64,000 nt of DNA, taken from Isoetes taiwanensis. Lineage: Eukaryota > Streptophyta > Lycopodiopsida > Isoetales > Isoetaceae. Under the pieces are notes generated by a model. It was not told where the DNA came from, made no database searches, and was given only the letters and a program-made list of their open reading frames with translations. The stretch spans positions 126,001 through 190,000 of the forward strand of contig JAJEKV010000383.1 in assembly GCA_021234155.1 (NCBI GenBank). The letters are read 5' to 3'. The position numbers and the translations under genes are program-made. Every line of letters begins with the position of its first letter. Within the stretch, counting starts at the first letter, position 1. Of the stretch, positions 54,577-64,000 are shown piece by piece.

Positions 54577-55300
54577 ACATTACCTGTTTTATGATCCCTT
54601 CCGGGGGGATAATTTCAAAATCAAATATGAAAGTGTTTCTCCCTTTCCAAATTCTCCACAACAGAATATAAGTTCTCCAGTCTGTTGGATTGTTAGGCAT
54701 GAAGAATTCTTTGTGATTCATGGAGACAAGATTTTGGCCAAAAATCTCAGAGGCCAGTTCCAGCACCCATTCAGACCAAAGGCAGGACCTGAATAGATGA
54801 TTCTCATCCTCCTTATAGGCTAGACATCTGTCACAAATATCAGAATTAGTCATAGAAAGCTTAAATCTCTTACAGTTAGTAGCCAATCCTTTGTGCCATA
54901 GCTGCCACATGAATGCTTTGATTTTCGGATTAATAGGGCTGCTCCACATAAATTTGAGGTTCCTCCTAGCTGTATCCGAAGAAACTCCCCATTTGAGATG
55001 AATAGTAACCGTTTGGTCTCTCATTAGAAACTTGTAGGCCCAATTGACTTTGTAGCCATTCACCCCGTTATGATTCCAAGAGTCTTGGGAGTGGGACCAT
55101 ACTCCATTCACTACTGTACTAGTAATAGCTTCATACAGCAACTGTGTTTGCTGACCTTCCCCTGCAAGGACTGAGTTATGAAATACAATAATCCCATTAT
55201 CATCAAAAAGATTTCTGATCATGGTGATTCCTTTTTGCTTCCAAAGCTTCGCTTGATCAGGGAAGTGGCAAGCTAAACACATTTCAGGGTTATCCAAGAT
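54542..55300 (-). pseudogene. L1-C ORF2 C-terminus (zf-RVT)
   Basis: The frame has NWAYKFLMRDQTV, then FMWSSPINPKIKAFMWQLWH, then the zinc-binding CDRCLAYKEDENHLFRSC and WRIWKGRNTFIFD. This is the zf-RVT domain typical of plant L1 ORF2. A stop at 55298-55300 region and shifts near 55300-55880 separate it from the RT. Confidence 0.85.
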
Positions 55301-55882
55301 GAGAGCAGGATTCGGAAAATGGGTCGATCCGTAGATAGGCCCTTTTCCCAGCTGTACAACTGTTTAACTTCAATCCAAGCCTTTATCCATTTTTTAATAA
55401 GACCTGGGGTGGTGGCTGGAACAGAGAATGGAAAGAAGATAGAGTGTGGCAGGTCCATCTTTAGATTTCTCCATCCAAAGGGGTGGCATTTACCAATGTA
55501 ATGCCTAATCAGAGCTGATATGGGGTGCTTGATGTTGTCATACGAGGCCTTATGAAAATATTTAGTTTGCCAAAGCCAAACCTTGCTTTCTTATATTGAT
55601 TGTTCCCAGTCCTCCTTCTACTTTTAGGCTTACAAAGACTCTTCCATGGAAACAGGATGCCAGCATCTTCTATTTTGGCCACAAGAGATAAACCTGCCAA
55701 TGATACCTTGAAGCTTATTAGTAACTTTTTTGGGAGCTAAAATAATTGAGGATTGATAGACCTGCGAGGAGGATATCATAAAGTTGGCAATAATAGCTCG
55801 CCATTCTTGAGAGATATTTAGAGTTCGTGGTATCTACCTTTTATAAAATTTATCAGTTATATCATTCCACGTGTCCGAGGCA

Positions 55883-57463
55883 TTACTTCGATGGCAAAGG
55901 GAATACCTTAATTTTAGTCTTAGTGCAAGGGGAGTAATACTTACAGCCAAAAAGGTCCGCCGCCTGGGTGCCTTTGTCCATGTCCCTGGCTTGAATAGCA
56001 GATTTTAGAGGGTTAATTTTGCAACCAGAGATATTACCAAAGTCCTGGAGAATATGCTGAGTGTTGATGATCGAATCCTGATCCATTGAAGTCAAAATGA
56101 AGGTATCATCAGCAAAATGACCATTGAGGATCTGGTCCACCTGAGAGTTATCAGGGAGTTGAAGTCCTTTGATTGAATTCTCGTTCTTTGCCTTTTCCAG
56201 TCTGCTATGCAGTGCTTCCATGACAATTAAGAATAAAAAGGGGGCAAGAGGACACCCTTGCTTAACACCTCTTTTGAGAGCAAAGAAGGGGCTACACTCA
56301 CCATTAACAAGAACAGCCGATCTAGAATTACTCAAGATTGCTTTAAACATACCAATACTTTCTTCGTTGAACCCCAAAGCTCTGCAACATTTAAACAAAA
56401 ACTTCCAACTGACCGTATCAAAAGCTTTCGTGATGTCCAGTTTGAGAAGGGCAATATCTTGGTTGGATTCCTTGGCCCAGTGCAACCCTAAGATTGCTGT
56501 GACCACATTGTCCAGTATAAAACGATCCTTAAGATATGCAGATTGGGTGCTACTGATTGCAGTGTTTAAAATCTTCTTGAGTCTGGCAGCCAGCGCTCCT
56601 GCAATTATCTTGTAAATGACATTAGTAAGAGAAATTGGTCTATAATCAGCAAAGGAGATTGGGGAGTCAATCTTGGGAATGAGAGTAATAAGACTCGTGT
56701 TGATTCTGGCATCCAGACACTTATTTATCCTGAACTCATTGGCTAAATTGGTAACACCTTTACTTAAAATAGGCCAAGCCTTTTTAAAAAATTCCGCAGG
56801 GAGGCCATCTGGTCCCGGGGTTTTCCCATTATCCATTCCAGAGATAACTTCCTTGAGCTCAATATCAGTAAATGGGATCGTGATGAGGTTGTTCTGGTCC
56901 TCATTGACTTTGCTCTCAATGTTGATAAAAAGGTCCATTGCCTCATCAAGGCAGTCAGTGTTGGTACCCATGATCTTTGTGAAGTGGTCCACAGCAGCTT
57001 TCTTAAGGTTGAGATCACCAGAGATTTGAGTATCCCCCACCTTGACTTCATCAATTTGATTTCTTTTGAGTTTAGTCTTGGCCTTGATAAAAAAATACTT
57101 GGAGTTGCATCTCTCATCCTCCTTGAGCTCTTTGATTTTTGCCTTAACTTTCCAACCTTTTGCAATGCTAATTTCCTCCTTCTCTATCTGAATTTTGATG
57201 TCTTCTTGCATGTCAGCAGGGGCAACACTTAGGCTGTCTCTCAGATTAGCCAGCTTGGCTTGCTTCTGGTAGTGGATCTCTTTGCCCCAGCATTTCAGCC
57301 AACTTTTAATGTGTTTGGCAACATTAATCCACCACCACATCCAACCAATCTCCCCAGCTGGCATGGGGTGGCAGTTTATAATGTTCTGGAGCTTTTCCAT
57401 AAACTCCTCATGGTCCAGAAGATTAACATTAAGCTTGAAAAAGGATTTTCTATTGTTATGCAT
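55883..57463 (-). pseudogene. L1-C reverse transcriptase
   Basis: A 526-codon reverse-strand frame carries the whole L1 RT core. It contains NGKTPGPDGLPAEFFKKAW, FADYRPISLTNVIYKIIAG, LLKLDITKAFDTVSWKFL (motif A), VKQGCPLAPFLFLIVMEAL (motif B) and HFADDTFILTS (motif C, FADD). The catalytic aspartates are intact. Upstream endonuclease and downstream zinc-finger parts are in other frames, so ORF2 as a whole is broken, but the RT block has no stop, pointing to a young copy. Confidence 0.93.
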
Positions 57464-58188
57464 GTTCTTGCCAATAAAACATTTTTTGAGGATAGTGGTC
57501 AGAGAGGGTATATCCTGTTAGATTATCCACCCTACTGCCTGCAGTCCAAAGGTTCTCACTGAGGTAAAAACGGTCATGAAGGCAGCAAATCGGATCTATT
57601 CTATGATCAGACCAGCTAAATGAATTAGGTTTAGTTCGGCAATTACGAGATTGTGATGGGTTAGAAGCTTGGACCAAGCACTCGTTCCCCGAGGCAAGAG
57701 AGCTTTAAAATTCCTATTTTTCATGTAGCTATCGGTGACCATATTAAAGTCTCCGGCCCAGAATAAGATCATCGGCATCAATATTAGCCAAACTTTGATT
57801 AATTTGATTCCACACAACAATCCTCTCGGAGGGATTATGATAAGAGTACACATTAGCTATGGCTATAGTTTGGGGCCCGATTACCTACCAAAATCTGCCA
57901 CCTACCACTGTTATCATTGACCATGTGAACTACCTCTAGGTTGGTTCTCATGTTCCACACTATGGCAATACCTGCAGACGGGTCATTAGCACTTATAGAC
58001 CAAACTTTAAAATTAGGAGGAAGGGATCTAGAGATAATCTCATTATGGTTAAGATCATGGATCTTATGCTCCTGGATAAGCAAAATATCGGGTTAAGGGT
58101 AGATATCTGAGACCTTTAAACGTTCCCTTTTGATGATACTATTTATGCCCTGGAGATTCCAGGTAATAATTTTAAGGGGGTTAGACAT
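57464..58188 (-). pseudogene. L1-C endonuclease (start of ORF2)
   Basis: ORF2 opens at ATG 58188-58186 with NPLKIITWNLQGINSII. A stop lies near 58094, then LIQEHKIHDLN (catalytic Glu) and SAGIAIVWNMRTNLEV follow in the same general path. WAGDFNMVTDSYMKNRNF and LPRGTSAWSKLLTHH complete the APE-type endonuclease in shifted frames. The start codon shares one base with the ORF1 stop (TAATG). The domain nicks target DNA at A/T-rich sites; it is inactive here through stops and shifts. Confidence 0.8.
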
Positions 58189-58740
58189 TAACATTTATAC
58201 CTTCCCTTGGCCATCCTGGATTGGATGGCAGAATTCCTTGGGCTCAATCTCAGAGGTCCAATGTAGGTTTTCTTCTGTCCCCTGCCCCTTCTTCTGGAAG
58301 TGATCTGCTTCCATCCATCCTCATTGCAAGAATGTATGAATTCATGGTCCGAATTATAGTTCTCGGGCTCTCCCTCAGAGTTTTCCTCCTTAAGAGGGAA
58401 AGATAGAGTCACCATGCCTGTTTTAAATTGGACTTCCAAGTTGACATTCTTGATAAGAAAATCCCAATTTTTATTCATAAACAGAGAGTCACTGTTGAGA
58501 GTGAAATCTGAATGATGATCATCAGGGTCCCTTTGGGTAATGGTTTTACAATCCATATGAGCCTGAGCAGGGGCCTGAGTCGGATCAGTTATATTTTTGG
58601 GGCGCCACTCCTGCCTAATGATGAGGGGGTTTAACTGGTATAGTTTTTTCCCCGCAGGGTGCAGCTTCTTCAAGCATCTTATGGGTAGGAGTTTTTGAAT
58701 ACACCACTTCTAAATCCGAGTTACGCCCTCTCGAGATCTT
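58188..58740 (-). pseudogene. L1-C ORF1 C-terminal part
   Basis: The frame (161 codons from 58673, with related coding to about 58740) is hydrophilic. It carries KNWDFLIKNVNLEVQFKTG, an acidic ENSEGEPENYNSDHEF and a basic end WKQITSRRRGRGQKK. It ends in TAA at 58190-58188. Position and composition fit the tail of a plant L1 ORF1 (RNA-binding gag-like protein). The N-terminal part is missing because GC-rich LTR-element sequence begins at about 58750. Confidence 0.6.
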
Positions 58741-58749
58741 TATTTTAAC

Positions 58750-59929
58750 ATTTTTAAGCTATCTTGAGTCAATTTCGAAAGTGGTTCAGCCCATGGCTTA
58801 CATATTTCATGATTTCTATCCGGGTGATACACGGGAACACTTCGAAATGGGCCACGCCCAGCTCTTTCGGGGTGACCCTTTGTGCAATGGGTGCTTCGGG
58901 ATAACAATCCATATCTTGCGGATCCCTTTCGGACCCAAACTCTTCATCGAGTACATGCGAGCTTGCCAATCATTTATCTCTCCGGCAAGCGGAAGCGCAA
59001 TGTGAATAAGGAAGTATCTAGGACATCCCAGGATCTTCCCTATGCACAAATTTATATGCGACACCTCGCCGGTTATAATCAATTACGAGCTCGTTTGGAT
59101 AGCAAGACGGTCCCCACGAGGATGGGATAGCCCTCTGTCAACTCTCAACTCTCGGCTTCTCTTTGGGATCGTTGGTGTCAAGCTCTTGATCCGGATCTTG
59201 TCGATCAATTCGGGGGACGCTCGGCAACCCCGCCCACGGGCATGGTTCCTTCTCCCTATGCTTCCCTGGCGTACCTCCACGCCCGGGTTCACGACTTCTG
59301 ATTGGCGCCTCCCTTTTGGACCAAGGTCATGGATGGTCATGCGGATGGACTCCACCTCGGATCTCGGCGGATCTCCGGTGGGATCCCGTTTTGTTCGCCG
59401 CTCACATTGGGAAGAAGGTGCCACTCACGGATACCACCACGAATTGGATCTACATTGCTAATGGCGTGGTTGGCAGCGCCCGGCGGATGCGCTTCATGGT
59501 CTTGACACCTTCTTGAGAATGCCACCACCTCACGATCCTTGATCCATCTTCAAAGCGGGGATTTTGTGCTGCTCTCAAATGCATTTTGCTAAGCTCCTTA
59601 AATGTGGCGTCCCATTTTTCACTTTGCAATCCGAAGATACGTCGGTGCCTTTGGCCTCGGAGACTGTCTCCTCATGGAATGTCGGTTACATTTCTTGGAT
59701 GCCCATGCTGCCCTTGAAGACATGGTGCGCTCTCGCTTTCTTATTGATGCGAGATCACGCCCTTGGCCAAAACACTCCTCCCGCTCTTCAAACACGCCCG
59801 GGATCTCATTAGCCGATTACCATAATGGTGCCGTCCTCACTCCCGTGAGGATCACTTTCGAACAGATGGCTTCCGCCCTCGAAACACTTCCTCCTTTTCT
59901 TCACTCACGAGTGTCGTTTGGTGGGGGAG
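58750..59929 (+). mobile_element. GC-rich interior of an LTR retrotransposon, unidentified
   Basis: The + strand ends with a polypurine tract (TTTGGTGGGGGAG, 59917-59929) and an LTR, so this is the 3' interior of an LTR element. Frames in all phases are open in patches (for example MAYIFHDFYPGDTREHFEMG), but no gag, integrase or RT motif is found. It is clearly more GC-rich than its neighbours. It could be a non-autonomous (large-derivative) element or a heavily decayed one. Confidence 0.45.
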
Positions 59930-60474
59930 TGTTAGTCTGTGCCTCTGATGCAGGACTATTCATGCATATCTGACAGCACCGAGGTCAAGCTCAAGGATCC
60001 TCGGTCGCCCACGGGTCAGCCATCAAAGGCTCGTGAGAAGACCAAGCGGCCAGACCACGCCTTGGTCAAAGCACATGGGCCGTCAACAAGAGGCGCCCTC
60101 GGACAAGTGGCGGCCCATCACCGCCTGCGTCGGCGTCGAGGCGTGATTCTAGGCACTTCAAGAGGCACCGCCAACATTCACCAAATCGGGCCTCCTTCCG
60201 TGAGTCGGCACCGAGATCAGTCGAGTGTCTATATTGGGCCAAAGGCCATTGTACTATATATATGAGTAGAGCTAGCACATGAGTTTTTAGATGAGTTTTG
60301 AGTCTTGTCTCCTTTCGGTTTTCTCTCTATTAGAGCTCATGTATGTTCATCATTGATATCAAGGAAGCTTATCATTTTCCTCTCATTTGTTCTGTTTTCT
60401 TCTTCTTCTTCTCTTCTTGCAAATCCCGCGTGACATAGTCCCCCGGACTCTCCTGTTAGATCCACGGGTCCTCA
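59930..60474 (+). mobile_element. 3' LTR of the GC-rich element
   Basis: The LTR begins TGTTAGTCTGTGCC right after the polypurine tract. It has a TATA-like TACTATATATATGAG near 60251-60265 and a pyrimidine-rich U5 (TTCTTCTTCTTCTCTTCTTG). It probably ends near CCTCACA (60468-60474), where the LINE-A copy starts. There is no 5' LTR to compare. Confidence 0.55.
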
Positions 60475-60479
60475 CAGAG

Positions 60480-61555
60480 GGCTGTCTTCCAGGAGTTCCC
60501 GAACCCAGACCCCAAACAGGCAGAAGCCTGGAGATCTGGACTGACTGATGGTGGCAAATGGGAAAAACAGGAAGGCATACTCTGGCAGTGGCACAGACAT
60601 GAATTCAAAGTGAGAACAACTACCCCGCTGACCATGATGGCCTATAAGACGGGAGAAAAATCAATGAAGTTAGAGCATGGTAAAAAACAGTCAGATACCT
60701 GTTAAGGGACAATAATAGCATGAACCCGAAAACATTGTGCATGCATGATAGCAATCCGAGAATTGGCAAAGCAAACCACAAGTGTCGGATCGTTTAAGGA
60801 TGTGGCATACTGGAGTCGAAACTTGAGATTGAAGCTAAGTGACATACTGAAGGAAGGGAGATGTAATGAGGAATGGGTAGTGAAAGTAATGCACACATGG
60901 TTAGATAGACACATCGACCCAAAAATGTTGGAAGTGTTTAACCCGGACTGACATATAGGCTAAGAGTATACAAAGATAGAGGGAAGGCCAAAAGGGACAC
61001 CATAGCAAAATTTAGAATGGGAAGTCATGATCTAAGGATCGAAAAAGGCATGTGGAGAAAAGTAGACAAGGAAGATCACATTTACCAAATATGTAATACT
61101 GAGAAGTCGAAGATGAGAACCATATGCTCAATCAAAGTGCAATATATGCAGATATAAGAAAAAGATTCAATAAGATAAGACGGGGACACCCGATACCTGT
61201 TCTCATGGCGCAGGGCAAGACAATAATCAGAGAAATGATAGACATGCACTGAGAGATGCACCAAGACAAAAGGCTCATAATATGACCCGCTACTTAAAGT
61301 GGGATGTTGGAACCCATAAATATGTACAGCTCAAAGGTAATTATAACGAAGCACTATCTCATGGCCATGAAGCTAGTTATATGCAGGGCGCGGGCATCAT
61401 ATCGGACTAAGATAAGCCCCCCTCCAAAAAGGACTACACTACCTCATCGCTGTCTACTTGTAGCAGGGAAGCTCGCCAGTGCTACATAAGTCCAGTGGCC
61501 TCACGGCACTACGGACGATAATTGTATTCTATTCTATTCTATTATATTCTATATT
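60480..61555 (+). mobile_element. LINE-A copy 2, 5'-truncated
   Basis: Only the ORF2 C-terminus and 3' end are present, as expected for incomplete reverse transcription. Readable pieces parallel LINE-A: EGILWQWHRHEFKVRTTTPL, GSFKDVAYWSRNLRLKLSD and FRMGSHDLRIEKGMWRKVD with a knuckle remnant. The 3' end (about 61460-61515) shares AAGCTCGCC, TGCTACATAAGTCCA and GGCCTCA with copy 1. It ends in TATTC repeats (61517-61545) rather than TATC. Confidence 0.85.
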
Positions 61556-61569
61556 TGCCTCCAATGCAA

Positions 61570-62753
61570 GATAACTAGGGGAAGATCTGTCTAAGTCTCA
61601 TGCAGATAAATGGATTGCATTATTGCACACACACATCTGTGGACCAAATGTTCCAGCCACAACTGCAGACTTGAGGTATTTTCTTATGTTGTTGGATTAT
61701 TTTTCTCGAAAGTATTTGTTTACTTGCTTTGAACATTTTTGTATTTTCAAACAATTGGTTGAGAAGGGAACTGGTGACCAGATTTTATCGGTATGACAAT
61801 GATGGTGAGTTTTATTTTAATGCCTTAATACCGCAACTTCTAAAGTAGGCAGTCAAGCAAAAAAATATATGTTTATTGGTTATTGTAGCAACATGAAGGC
61901 CTACAAATTCACCTTGAGAGTAGAAAGCTAGTAATTAGTTGTCATGCAGAATTCAATGAATATGAGAACTGTTATTATCAGGCCAAGCCACAAGCTTCTA
62001 TATTTGTGATTGTTGCAGACATAGACATTCCAAATAGGATTTTTCCTATATCTGCACCTCATGAGGAGAGTGCTGACATTTTAGGGAATGGTACAAATAT
62101 TGAACACACTGATGATACTAATATTGAAATGAGATTGTAGAAAATAATGATATAACAAGAACTAAGATAGATCATCTTGATGCAGTGAGGTCAACAAGGA
62201 ATAGAAGGCTTCCAAATTGGTTGCGGGATTATGTCTTCTCGACAACAGATCATGCCATTGAACCTCAAAGTTGCCTTGAGTCCATAAATAGAAGGGAAGA
62301 GATCATTGGATTGTAGCCATGCAACTTGAACTTGCCCTATCCTTGAAGCTGGGACTTGAACCTTCGTTGACAAACCAATCAATAGGGGAATCATTGGATC
62401 TAAATGGGCACTTAAGATTAAATACATTAGTGATGGGAGCATTGATAGGTTCAAAGCAAGGTTGGTGGCCAAGGAATTTTCACAAGTGCATGGAACCAAG
62501 CGTATGGGACCCAAAGAGAATGAAGCACATAGAATTAAACACAAAAAAATGAAGCACATAGAAAAGGAATGAGCACAAAAGAATGAAGCACATATAAAAT
62601 TAAGTGTCACTATGTCATGGATATTTTGGGGACAGGTATTTGAAGCTAAATCTATTGCCCTACAGGAGAAATGACTGCTGATGCAATGACTAAGGTGTTG
62701 GGAGGAGTTAAATTCCAAAAGTTTCTTGATTTGGTTAAACACTTAAGTGGGGG
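61570..62753 (+). pseudogene. Copia-3 pol remnant
   Basis: Scattered Copia pieces occur in order: HTHICGPNVPATTADLRYF (integrase), FIGYCSNMKAYKF, and RFKARLVAKEFSQVHGT (RT). A terminal RNase H tail reads AMTKVLGGVKFQKFLDLVKH near 62685-62745. Large internal parts are deleted. A short GAAGCACATAGAA repeat lies at 62522-62590. AGTGGGGG (62746-62753) is the polypurine tract before the 3' LTR. Confidence 0.75.
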
Positions 62754-64000
62754 TGTTAAAATATTTAAGTGTTTAGTAGTTATGCATGTCATTGAAAAGT
62801 TGTTTTCTCGGTTATGAGTTAATTATAGCATGAAGTGCTCCATCATTTTGAGTTTGATTTAGGAGCTGGATAACAGCCTCTGCACAGGCCGTTTTGCTGG
62901 CCCATAACGACAGTACGACCTCGGCCATTTCCTGGCCCATAACTGCATGTGCAAAGGCCGTTATCCAGCCTTAACAGCATGGCCAGAGATTTTTATTCCG
63001 GCAACAACACTGTTATGGTGATAACACTTTCAGCCAGTCTGTTACGACCCATACATGCCCTCTTCCCCTTGAATCAACGTCTCAGATCCATTCCTAGAAT
63101 GAAAATTTCGGGACAGGCTGTTAAGATAAGGTTATCGGTCTGGCTGAGGCCGATAACCAAAAATGCATGACTGAGGTTGTACGTCCGAGGCCACACATTT
63201 TTTGTCATCGGCTGAGGCGAAGACCGATAACCACCTTATCGGTCTTATATGGGTGGAATAGTACTGATAATTAGTTATCAGTAGGCACAGCCACATGAGA
63301 GGTTTTAATACCCCCCTCCATATACGTTTCCCATACGGGAGAGGAGGGGGCCTCCGAAAAGAAAAAAAGGGCCTCCAAAAATGTCGATTAATTTGTTAAG
63401 GAGGGGGACCAAAAGTGAGGGTACCCAAAATTCACCTCCGCATTAAAGTGGGACGATCGTGGTATTTAACAACCACTGTCATGTTTGAACCAAAAAAAAT
63501 ACACAAGGTTTTTGTGGACTTAAGGAATTTTTGAGTGAGTGTCAAGACGCTCGAAAGTGGGAGGCCTCCACCCCCAAAATTTGAAAAAGTGGGAGAGGGG
63601 TACCTAGAAAGAGGTCATGTGGCCGTGCCTTGTGCCATTTTCTTACCCCCCTCCCTAAACGTTTCCCCATTCGGGAGAGGAGGGGGCCTCCAAAAATATT
63701 AGAGAAATGGTGAGGGAGGGGGGCTAAAAGAAGGGGGAAGAGGGTACCTCAAAAAGAGGTCATGTGGCAGTGCTTAGTACTCCTTCAGTACTGATAAGTA
63801 ATTAGCAGCTTGCCCCAATCAATAGAGTTACCAAGTTCGGTCTATTCGAGGAGTTACCAAGTTCTGTCTATTCCAGTTTCGTTGTCTTGTGTTACTAATG
63901 TTCATGAAATATCTTATACAATTTACACATTGTGTTTGTGTCTATGCATCATGTACGGCTCAGATGTGCGGAGCGATCCTGAGTTATACAATTTACAGTT
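62754..64000 (+). mobile_element. 3' LTR of Copia-3, running to the window edge
   Basis: The LTR starts TGTTAAAATATTTAAGTG directly after the polypurine tract, similar to the start of the Copia-1 LTR. Its end is not identified and may lie beyond the window. It contains inverted GGTTATCGG/CCGATAACC words around 63132-63245 and repeated GGCCCATAAC and GGCCGTTAT near 62888-62966. A TATA-like CTTATATGGG lies near 63243. A dimeric inverted-repeat element is inserted at 63283-63775. Confidence 0.6.
63283..63775. mobile_element. Inverted-repeat element, dimeric, in the Copia-3 LTR
   Basis: The ends are inverses (AGGCACAGCCACATGA at the left, TCATGTGGCAGTGCTT at the right). An internal copy of the right terminus (AGAGGTCATGTGGCCGTGCC, near 63612-63631) is followed by a second copy of the left half (ACCCCCCTCCNTANACGTTTCC, GGGAGAGGAGGGGGCCTCC). 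It therefore reads as two units head to tail. AGTACTGATAA occurs on both sides (about 63261 and 63788) and may be an imperfect target duplication. Confidence 0.6.

Noticed and set aside
56169-57562. Forward-strand frames over L1-C
   Set aside because: They are complements of the intact L1 reverse transcriptase on the other strand.
59042-59973. GC-rich open frames as a host gene or bacterial contamination
   Set aside because: A polypurine tract and an LTR follow in the same orientation, and no frame has recognisable domains, so it is better read as retroelement interior.

Overview
This is nuclear DNA from a land plant. It has spliced genes with GT..AG introns and plant-type Copia, Ty3 and L1 elements. 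It also carries a Penelope-like reverse transcriptase, a CENP-B/pogo transposase and LINEs with microsatellite tails. That mixture fits a fern, lycophyte or gymnosperm better than a typical flowering plant, but I cannot fix the lineage from sequence alone.

Only one intact host gene is visible: a seven-exon NCL-type sodium/calcium exchanger with two EF hands (20436-23694, + strand, 581 codons), with an L1 fragment in intron 1. Four other host-like sequences are broken. They are a VPS4-type AAA ATPase 3' half whose exons are split by 10.4 kb of transposon DNA (25626-37079), a plastid DUF3593-like fragment (24400-24714), a short S-adenosylmethionine synthetase fragment (41075-41190), and a reverse-strand remnant of a protein with a GHTHEDID motif (17330-19200).

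Layout. 1-4375: mostly unassigned DNA. 4376-14200: a nest in which a Ty3 LTR-gag is cut by a small terminal-inverted-repeat element, then by Copia-1. Copia-1 holds a 3.6-kb DNA element with an 8-10 bp target duplication, which itself holds a 507-bp inverted-repeat element. 14205-17321: Copia-2, internally deleted. 17330-24150: GHTHEDID remnant and NCL. 24150-37079: repeat copy, DUF3593 fragment and the VPS4 pseudogene stuffed with LINE-A. 37080-42270: repeats and gene scraps. 42271-43801: pogo transposase with a hAT-like MITE. 44880-45700: reverse-strand LTR retrotransposon edge. 48773-51098: (CT)n, a LINE 5' part and a reverse-strand PIF/Harbinger transposase. 52686-54110: Penelope-like RT cut by a MITE. 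54217-58740: reverse-strand L1 with a TAATG junction between ORF1 and ORF2. 58750-60474: LTR-retrotransposon tail. 60480-61555: second LINE-A copy. 61570-64000: Copia-3 and its LTR, carrying a dimeric inverted-repeat element.

The elements form no coordinated pathway. The window is best read as layered insertions around one conserved ion-exchanger gene. The strongest leads are the Penelope-like RT, LINE-A with 5' monomers and variable microsatellite tails, the TAATG junction, and several precisely resolvable nested insertions. I found no evidence of a defence system, CRISPR array or biosynthetic cluster.
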